From: Holophagae bacterium
GTDB lineage: Bacteria > Acidobacteriota > Thermoanaerobaculia > Thermoanaerobaculales > Sulfomarinibacteraceae
Assembly (NCBI GenBank): GCA_030637505.1
Contig: DAOWGJ010000021.1
Location: 1 to 11,434, forward strand
Length of the DNA stretch: 11,434 bases
Direction of reading: 5' to 3'
Shown here: one piece after another, positions 7,173-11,434 of the stretch
How positions within the stretch are numbered: the first letter of the stretch is position 1
Layout: each line of letters opens with the position of its first letter
Made by a program: the position numbers and the translations under genes
Notes under the pieces: generated by a model
What the model was told of the DNA's origin: nothing
Databases searched by the model: none
The model's input: the letters and a program-made list of their open reading frames with translations, nothing else

Positions 7173-8438
7173 ATGGCGTTTGTGTTTAATTTCCCCGATG
7201 TGGGAGAAGGAATTCACGAGGGTACGGTGGTCGAGTGGCTTGTTGCCGAAGGCGACACGGTCACCGAAGATCAACCGCTGCTCAAGGTCGAAACCGACAA
7301 GGCGGTCGTCGAACTGCCGTCACCCAAGGGCGGCACGATACTCAAGATTCACTTCGCGGCAGGCGATTTGATCCACGTCGGTGATGCGCTGGTGGCAATC
7401 GGCGAGGCCGGTGAAAGCGTGCCGGAGTCCGGTGAGGGCCAGACGGTCCAGCCGTTGGCCTCCGAGTCCGTTACGGCGCCCGCGGTTCATGATTCCAGCC
7501 GGAGCGCAACCGCTGGAGCGGTGGGTCATCGCCGCCCCCTGGCGACGCCCAAGACCAGGGCTCTTGCCCGCCAGTTGAATGTCGAGCTGTCAAGAGTGGT
7601 CGGTTCCGGATCCGGCGGTCGAATCACGGACGAGGACGTCGAACGCGCATCACGAGGTGAGGTTGCGTCGGTGCCGTCGCCTGCGCCCTCCGTACTGGCG
7701 GATGTTCCCGCCAATGTAACGATCACGGCCGACGGTCCTGTGGAGCGGGTCGCCTTGACACACCTTCGTAAGATCATTGCCGGCGCGATGCGATCTTCCA
7801 AGCAGATCTCGGCCCATGTGACTCATGTCGAAGAGGCAGACGCAACCGCTTTGATGGCCGCCTATCGGGACCTCAAGCCTCAGATCGAGGCAAAGCACGG
7901 TGTCAAATTCTCGGTCCTGCCCTTCTTCGTCAAGGCGCTTGTGGAAACCCTGAAGGACTTTCCGATCTTCAACGCCTCGGTTGACGAGGAGGCCGGTGAA
8001 CTGGTGCTGAAGAAGTACTACAACATCGGCATTGCGGTCGACACGCCCCAGGGTCTGATTGTCCCGGTGATCAAGGATGCCGACTCAAAGGACATGATCC
8101 AGTTGGCCCGAGAGGTCGCCGACCTGGCAGGCAGAGCGAGAGAACGCAAGCTGGGGCTCGAAGAAATGCGGGGCGGCAGCTGTACCATCACCAACATCGG
8201 TCCGTTGGGCGGGGTGTTTGCTACCCCTATTATCAATCAGCCGGAGTTGGCGATCCTCGGTTTGCACAAGATCGAGCAGAGGCCTGTGGTGCGGGAGGGA
8301 CAGATTGTCATTCGCGACATGATGTACCTCTCGATCTCCTTCGATCACCGGTGGATCGATGGGGCACAAGGGGCTCGGTTCATGACTGCTTTTGCCCGGT
8401 TGATTTCCAACCCCAATCTCTTGTTGGCGAGGTTATAG
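7173..8438 (+). CDS. pdhC: dihydrolipoyllysine acyltransferase, E2 of PDH complex
   Basis: This 421-residue core enzyme moves the acyl group from E1 to CoA. Domains: one N-terminal lipoyl domain (1-78) with the lipoyl-lysine K43 in ETDKAVVELP; an Ala/Ser/Pro-rich hinge; a peripheral subunit-binding domain (about 120-162, RPLATPKTRALARQLNVEL then GSGSGGRITDEDV); a second linker; and a catalytic domain (about 188-421) ending in the signature SFDHRWIDGAQGARF, with H392 and D396 as catalytic residues. A single lipoyl domain is usual for Gram-positive-type E2. It ends one base before lpdA begins. The lipoate/octanoate transferase at 3988-4761 is a plausible modifier of K43. Confidence 0.95.
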   Translation: MAFVFNFPDVGEGIHEGTVVEWLVAEGDTVTEDQPLLKVETDKAVVELPSPKGGTILKIHFAAGDLIHVGDALVAIGEAGESVPESGEGQTVQPLASESVTAPAVHDSSRSATAGAVGHRRPLATPKTRALARQLNVELSRVVGSGSGGRITDEDVERASRGEVASVPSPAPSVLADVPANVTITADGPVERVALTHLRKIIAGAMRSSKQISAHVTHVEEADATALMAAYRDLKPQIEAKHGVKFSVLPFFVKALVETLKDFPIFNASVDEEAGELVLKKYYNIGIAVDTPQGLIVPVIKDADSKDMIQLAREVADLAGRARERKLGLEEMRGGSCTITNIGPLGGVFATPIINQPELAILGLHKIEQRPVVREGQIVIRDMMYLSISFDHRWIDGAQGARFMTAFARLISNPNLLLARL

Positions 8439-9857
8439 ATGGTTGTTGGATCGGTTGTAAAAGGGTGTCAGGTCGTTGTCATCGGCGGAGGACCGGGCGG
8501 CTATGTTGCCGCTATTCGCCTGGCCCAGCTGGGCAAGGATGTCATCGTCGTCGAGAAGAGGGCTCGCATGGGTGGGGTCTGCCTCAACGAGGGATGTATC
8601 CCTTCCAAGGCGTTGATCCACGCTGCTGATGTGGCCTTCGAAGCCGGGCATGCTCAGGCGATGGGCGTGAAGGTCGAGAAAGTCTCGGTCGACCTGGCGA
8701 AGATGGTCGAGTGGAAGGACGGTATCGTCGACCGGTTGACCGGGGGTGTCTCGTTCTTGTTCCAGAAGAACGGTGTCGAGGTCGTCGCGGGTGAGGCTCG
8801 CTTCCTCGACGATCGTCGCCTTGCCGTGGCAACCGATGACGGAGTGATCGAAATAGAATTCTCGCAGGCCGTCATCGCCACCGGATCGTCGCCGATGCCG
8901 CTTCCGGGTTTTGACGTCGATGGTGAGACCGTAATTGGACCTCGGGAGGCGCTCAGCCTTCAGGAGATCCCCGGGAAACTGGTCGTCATCGGCGCCGGCT
9001 ACATCGGGCTGGAACTCGGTACGGTATTCCGGAAGCTGGGTTCCGAGGTCACCGTCGTCGAGTTCCTGCCGGAGATCTTCCCGACGATGGACCCCGAAGT
9101 CGGCAAGACGCTCAAGCGCAGTCTGAAGAAACTGGGAATCAAGGTCCACCTCAGCCACCAGGCTCAAACGCTGGAATCCGGTTCGCCCGCGGTTGTCATC
9201 GCCGCTGATCGCAACAAGGATCAGACCCTGCGCCTGGAGGCGGACAAGGTGCTGGTCAGCGTAGGGCGGGTGCCCAACGCTTCGGGCCTGGGCCTCGAAG
9301 CGATTGGCGTCGCGACGGACGACAAGGGTTTTGTCTCCGTCAACGAGAAGATGCAGACCAATGTCCCGGGAATCTACGCCATCGGAGATGTCGTCGGGGG
9401 CGCTTTGCTGGCCCACAAGGCATATCAGGAAGCCAAGGTGGCGGCAGAGGTCATCTGTGGACACCCTGCGGCTTTTGACAGCTTCGTGCCGGCCGTCGTC
9501 TACACCGATCCGGAGATTGCCGTCGTCGGAATGAGCGAGACCGAAGCACGTGAAGCGGGCCATGAAGTTGTCACAGGGAATTTTGCTTTCAAGGCCTCAG
9601 GCCGGGCGATGTCACTGAATGCGACCGACGGTTTCGTCAAGGCCGTTGCCGATTCCCAGACCGGGCAGCTTCTGGGGTTTGTGGCCGTCGGCAAGGGTGT
9701 TTCCGAACTGATAGGGGAGGCCACCCTGGCTCTGGAAATGGGCGCCTTCCTCGAGGACATCGGTCTGACTATCCACTCGCACCCGACGATGTCCGAAGCG
9801 GTCCAGGAGGCCGTCGAAGCCGCCCTGGGTAAAGCTGTGCATCAGGTTAATAAGTAG
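8439..9857 (+). CDS. lpdA: dihydrolipoyl dehydrogenase, E3 of PDH complex
   Basis: This 472-residue FAD-dependent disulfide oxidoreductase reoxidises the dihydrolipoyl group of E2 with NAD+. Seen: the FAD Rossmann motif VIGGGPGGYVAA (14-25), the redox-active pair C48/C53 in GGVCLNEGCIPSKAL, the central NAD-binding motif VIGAGYIGLELG, the second FAD motif with IYAIGDVVG, and the C-terminal dimer-interface catalytic dyad H448/E453 in HSHPTMSEAV. Length is typical. ATG 8439 follows the pdhC stop with no gap, and GAGG at 8429-8432 serves as ribosome-binding site. The stop codon TAG (9855-9857) is overlapped by the first unit of a heptamer repeat. Confidence 0.97.
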   Translation: MVVGSVVKGCQVVVIGGGPGGYVAAIRLAQLGKDVIVVEKRARMGGVCLNEGCIPSKALIHAADVAFEAGHAQAMGVKVEKVSVDLAKMVEWKDGIVDRLTGGVSFLFQKNGVEVVAGEARFLDDRRLAVATDDGVIEIEFSQAVIATGSSPMPLPGFDVDGETVIGPREALSLQEIPGKLVVIGAGYIGLELGTVFRKLGSEVTVVEFLPEIFPTMDPEVGKTLKRSLKKLGIKVHLSHQAQTLESGSPAVVIAADRNKDQTLRLEADKVLVSVGRVPNASGLGLEAIGVATDDKGFVSVNEKMQTNVPGIYAIGDVVGGALLAHKAYQEAKVAAEVICGHPAAFDSFVPAVVYTDPEIAVVGMSETEAREAGHEVVTGNFAFKASGRAMSLNATDGFVKAVADSQTGQLLGFVAVGKGVSELIGEATLALEMGAFLEDIGLTIHSHPTMSEAVQEAVEAALGKAVHQVNK

Positions 9858-9886
9858 CTGTCAGCTGTCAGCTATCAGCTGTCAGC
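9856..9886 (+). repeat. AGCTGTC/AGCTATC heptamer repeat overlapping the lpdA stop
   Basis: Four 7-base units (AGCTGTC twice, AGCTATC, AGCTGTC) plus a final AGC. The first unit begins inside the TAG stop codon of lpdA. It is the same family as 7109-7143. Confidence 0.9.
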
Positions 9887-9907
9887 AAAGCACACTCGGA
9901 AGATAGC

Positions 9908-9937
9908 CACAAAAAGGCACGAAAAGGCACAAAAAAA
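9908..9937 (+). repeat. A-rich decamer tandem repeat
   Basis: Three 10-base units: CACAAAAAGG, CACGAAAAGG, CACAAAAAAA. On the minus strand this gives a T-rich tract that follows the hairpin at 9947-9964. Confidence 0.75.
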
Positions 9938-9946
9938 AGAATGTAG

Positions 9947-9964
9947 GGTGGGCCTTGGCCCACC
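9947..9964. repeat. GGTGGGCC-TT-GGCCCACC inverted repeat
   Basis: A perfect 8-bp stem with a 2-base centre. On the minus strand a T-rich run follows after about 8 bases, so it has a loose terminator form in that direction, but no minus-strand gene lies upstream of it. On the plus strand it is the first strong hairpin after the PDH operon and lacks a following T-tract. It may be a dispersed repeat rather than a terminator. Confidence 0.6.
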
Positions 9965-9976
9965 GAGGCAGGCGAC

Positions 9977-10020
9977 CTGTCCACCGTCCCTGAATTCGAG
10001 CCCCGGCCTTCGGGGTCGCT
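9977..10020 (+). repeat. dispersed repeat, copy A (CTGTCC ... CCCCGGCCTTCGGGG)
   Basis: The first and last parts (CTGTCC at 9977-9982 and a 20-base end at 10001-10020 carrying the CCCCG/CGGGG hairpin) recur at 10876-10918. The end differs there by one base; the middle is different. A truncated relative lies at 10141-10173. Confidence 0.5.
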
Positions 10021-10038
10021 TTGCGCCCCCGCTCGGCG

Positions 10039-10096
10039 CATTGTCTCAAGAGGCGGTGGAGCGGGCTTCAATTGGTTTTCGCCTCTTGAGGCAATG
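10039..10096. repeat. long inverted repeat, 17-bp stem and 24-base loop
   Basis: The left arm CATTGTCTCAAGAGGCG (10039-10055) pairs with CGCCTCTTGAGGCAATG (10080-10096). The only non-Watson-Crick position is T10044 against G10091, a G-U wobble in a plus-strand RNA. Directly after it is a second, bulged hairpin (CTCGGC 10099-10104 with GCCGAG 10119-10124). There is no T-tract and no gene here, so a structured RNA or a palindromic mobile repeat are both possible. Confidence 0.75.
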
Positions 10097-10140
10097 ACCT
10101 CGGCGGCCTACGCCGTTGGCCGAGATTCGATTGCCGAAGC

Positions 10141-10173
10141 GCTGTCCGGGACTCTGGTCTCCATCCCCGGCCT
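10141..10173 (+). repeat. direct repeat left of higBA (copy B)
   Basis: These 33 bases recur at 10875-10907 with a single difference (G10148 against A10882). The pair brackets the toxin-antitoxin genes at a distance of 734 bases. The copy stops where the CCCCGG hairpin of its relatives would close. Confidence 0.8.
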
Positions 10174-10177
10174 CGAA

Positions 10178-10210
10178 ATACCTGGACCAGGTATACCTTC
10201 TGGCGGTATA
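10178..10210. promoter_or_regulatory. overlapping palindromes, likely higBA operator
   Basis: ATACCTGG-A-CCAGGTAT (10178-10194) is a perfect inverted repeat. TATACC (10192-10197) and GGTATA (10205-10210) form a second one that overlaps it. HigA-type antitoxins bind such palindromes over their own promoter, and these lie within 45 bases of the toxin start. Function is inferred. Confidence 0.65.
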
Positions 10211-10212
10211 GT
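10207..10212 (+). promoter_or_regulatory. candidate -10 element (TATAGT) of higBA
   Basis: TATAGT matches the TATAAT consensus at 5 of 6 positions. It lies 8 bases before the higB ATG, inside the right arm of the operator palindrome. No good -35 box is seen. Transcription from it would begin at or next to the ATG, giving a leaderless message, and indeed no Shine-Dalgarno precedes higB. Confidence 0.4.
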
Positions 10213-10220
10213 TATTCTGG

Positions 10221-10511
10221 ATGGCAATACAGGGATTCACCAATAGGGCTGTTGGGCATTTTTTTCTCAAGGGTGTCATCCCAAAGCGCGCCGGCTGGGC
10301 CAGTTTCTCAAAGGTCGCCGCGAGGAAGTTGGATATGTTGGACTTTGCCGACCAGTTGAGTGATTTGGCGTCACCCCCAGGAAATCGCCTCGAAGCATTG
10401 AAGGGTGACCTTGGCGGCTATCACAGTATCCGGGTCAATGACCAATGGAGGGTCGTCTTCCGTTGGATTGAATCCGGCCCGACTGATGTGGACATCCGCG
10501 ACTACCATTGA
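10221..10511 (+). CDS. higB: HigB-type (RelE/ParE superfamily) toxin
   Basis: A 96-residue protein of the HigB/RelE-like family, ribosome-dependent mRNA endonucleases that stall growth when the antitoxin is lost. The family pattern is clear: an N-terminal GFTNRAVGHFF helix region, LEALKGDLGGYHSIRVNDQWR (57-77) and the terminal VDIRDYH. Basic and aromatic residues R71, W76, R77, R81 and H96 sit where family members place catalytic or RNA-binding side chains. ATG 10221 has no ribosome-binding site but a -10-like element 8 bases upstream. The stop is 7 bases before higA, in the toxin-first order typical of higBA. Confidence 0.9.
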   Translation: MAIQGFTNRAVGHFFLKGVIPKRAGWASFSKVAARKLDMLDFADQLSDLASPPGNRLEALKGDLGGYHSIRVNDQWRVVFRWIESGPTDVDIRDYH

Positions 10512-10518
10512 GGAAACT

Positions 10519-10809
10519 ATGAAGAGAACTAGAGAACCGACGAGTCCTGGCGAGATTCTCCGAGAGGAGTTCCTGGCCCCCCTTGGCATGACCCAGAAGC
10601 AGCTTGCAGATCACCTCGGCTGCGATGTGAAGGTGGTCAACCGGCTGGTCAACGGGCGGACGTCGGTATCGGCCGAGATGGCCTTGAGACTTGGCGCCAC
10701 GTTTCGAACGTCGGCAGGCTTTTGGTTGAACGCCCAAAAGGCGACCGATCTTTTTCGGGCGGAGCAGAAAGTGACGAGGCTGCCGGCGCCGGTGCTGAAA
10801 GCCAGTTAA
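10519..10809 (+). CDS. higA: HigA-type antitoxin, XRE-family HTH
   Basis: A 96-residue antitoxin and probable autorepressor. It has the HigA core PGEILREEFLAPLGMTQKQL (10-29) and an XRE helix-turn-helix over about residues 25-60 (ADHLGCDVKVVNRLVNGR, then SAEMALRLG), followed by the family's FWLNAQKATDL segment (68-78). A longer in-frame reading back to 10405 would overlap the toxin. ATG 10519 is preferred because GAGGA at 10510-10514 precedes it and HigA proteins normally start here. It would bind HigB and the palindromes upstream of higB. Confidence 0.92.
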   Translation: MKRTREPTSPGEILREEFLAPLGMTQKQLADHLGCDVKVVNRLVNGRTSVSAEMALRLGATFRTSAGFWLNAQKATDLFRAEQKVTRLPAPVLKAS

Positions 10810-10874
10810 GAAAACCATCATCGGTGACTTGCAGACACTCCCGACACTATGGTCGACTTGTCCTCACGTTACCG

Positions 10875-10918
10875 GCTGTCCAGGACTCTGGTCTCCATCC
10901 CCGGCCTTCGGGGGCGCT
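10875..10918 (+). repeat. direct repeat right of higBA (copy C)
   Basis: Bases 10875-10907 match 10141-10173 with one difference. The end (10899-10918, CCCCGGCCTTCGGGG hairpin plus GCGCT) matches 10001-10020 with one difference. Copy C therefore links copies A and B into one repeat family. Confidence 0.8.
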
Positions 10919-10933
10919 CTGAAACTCGAACAC

Positions 10934-10955
10934 GGGCGGACACGGGGGTCCGCCC
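10934..10955. repeat. GGGCGGAC/GTCCGCCC inverted repeat
   Basis: A perfect 8-bp stem (10934-10941 and 10948-10955) with the loop ACGGGG. It lies 125 bases after higA. No T-tract follows, so it reads as a palindromic dispersed repeat rather than a terminator. Confidence 0.6.
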
Positions 10956-11096
10956 CTACAAATGCTGACGTTACACGGGTTAAAAGGATGGTCTTCGATT
11001 CACGTATGGCCGGTCACCCCCGGGGTCAGGATCAGCGGCCGGGACAGAGACGGTGGGCAGGGACGGGGCACAGTGACCGAACTACCGGCCGCCCCA

Positions 11097-11115
11097 AATG
11101 GGGAAATGCCCCATT
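11097..11115. repeat. AATGGGG/CCCCATT inverted repeat
   Basis: A 7-bp perfect stem with the 5-base loop AAATG. It is 17 bases beyond the stop of the minus-strand S23-like gene, so it could have been that gene's terminator hairpin, although no T-run follows. Confidence 0.45.
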
Positions 11116-11132
11116 CTGGCGTCGCCGGCCTA

Positions 11133-11434
11133 TCACCCCTTGGGGTTGATCAACCTCCAGGTCATGGCCCGAACCTGATCGAAGAGGTCGAGAGCGGTGT
11201 TGGTTCGGCCTTTGCCGATGGCCCCTGCCTGGGCCAAGAGTCGAAGATGGGTATCGACCTCTTTGGCTGATGCGTATGCAATTCGCCAGTGGTGGATTCT
11301 ATCCCGGCCGAATCGCCCGTGGCCTTCTGGGGCCTGAGGTGAGCAATTCTCAGCGGCGATCTGCACCAAATTCTTGGCCCCTGGGTACACTCAATAAGCC
11401 TCGATATACCACCGGTATGCCTACGTTTTTTTCA
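11133..11434 (-). pseudogene. four-helix-bundle (S23 / 23S rRNA intervening-sequence) protein, broken and cut by window edge
   Basis: The minus-strand frame from GTG 11390 to the stop at 11133-11135 gives 85 residues. The C-terminal two thirds look like the S23/four-helix-bundle family: EGHGRFGRDRIHHWRIAY, ASAKEVDTHLRLLAQAGA and LFDQVRAMTWRLIN correspond to helices 3 and 4. The upstream half is not in the same frame: RSPLRIAH and VYRG..VPRGQEFG, which recall helices 1-2, appear in other frames. An in-frame TGA (11393-11391) and a TAG near 11421-11423 interrupt it. This points to frameshift decay, with about two residues lost before EGHGRF. The family's role is not well known; members often lie in 23S rRNA intervening sequences or stand alone. 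A short intact protein starting at GTG 11390 is possible but less likely. A relative lies at 4891-5030. Confidence 0.6.

Larger units (their letters stand above)
10810..11132. other. gene-free accessory region with short repeats
   Basis: No protein-coding frame here resembles a real gene; frames on both strands are short and low in pattern. It holds the right direct repeat of higBA (10875-10918) and two hairpins (10934-10955, 11097-11115). The stretch at about 11010-11096 is rich in G/C runs without clear symmetry. Confidence 0.5.

Noticed and set aside
8433..9563. 376-codon minus-strand frame opposite lpdA
   Set aside because: Same reason: antisense shadow of a clear E3 gene.
9868..10071. 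Minus-strand 67-codon frame with FVPFRAFLWL
   Set aside because: Produced by translating the A-rich decamer and hairpin repeats; not a gene.
10080..10124. Inverted repeats considered as integron attC site
   Set aside because: The required GTTRRRY/RYYYAAC core pair is absent (nearest is GTTGGCC), and no integrase is seen.
11405..11418. TATACC-acc-GGTAT resembling the higBA operator
   Set aside because: It lies inside the S23-like remnant; only part of it (GGTAT) is kept in the other copy, so the likeness is probably chance.

Overview
This is a GC-rich bacterial window. No rRNA, tRNA or other taxonomic marker is present. A Bacillus-type (E1 alpha/E1 beta) pyruvate dehydrogenase operon, a very large surface-glycan glycosyltransferase and several families of short dispersed repeats would fit an environmental, free-living bacterium such as an Acidobacteriota-like lineage. 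That placement is a guess from gene style, not a demonstrated result.

Left part (1-3725, minus strand): one continuous reading frame, cut by the window start, encodes at least 1241 residues. It joins a PIG-L/LmbE-type zinc deacetylase to three family-2 glycosyltransferase domains, with a coiled coil and a beta-rich module between them. This is the most unusual protein in the window. A gene-poor divergent gap (3726-3987) follows.

Central part (3988-9857, plus strand): a lipoate/octanoate transferase of the LplA/LipM family precedes a complete four-gene 2-oxoacid dehydrogenase operon: E1 alpha, E1 beta, E2, E3 (pdhA, pdhB, pdhC, lpdA). E1 decarboxylates pyruvate (or a related 2-oxoacid), E2 carries the acyl group on a lipoyl-lysine and passes it to CoA, and E3 reoxidises the lipoyl group with NAD+. 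The neighbouring transferase plausibly supplies the lipoyl or octanoyl group on E2. AGCTATC/AGCTGTC heptamer repeats sit directly behind the pdhB and lpdA stop codons.

Right part (9858-11434): an accessory-type region. It has a cluster of direct and inverted repeats, then a HigB-HigA toxin-antitoxin pair with a palindromic operator-like sequence directly upstream. A short direct repeat lies on both sides of the pair. The window ends in a broken gene for a four-helix-bundle (S23/23S rRNA intervening-sequence) protein on the minus strand. A second, shorter relative of that sequence lies just upstream of pdhA (about 4891-5030), so the two ends of the PDH locus carry remnants of the same element.

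No CRISPR array, phage or intact transposase gene was seen. The best candidates for something undescribed are the PIG-L/triple-GT2 fusion and the paired S23-like remnants around the PDH operon.
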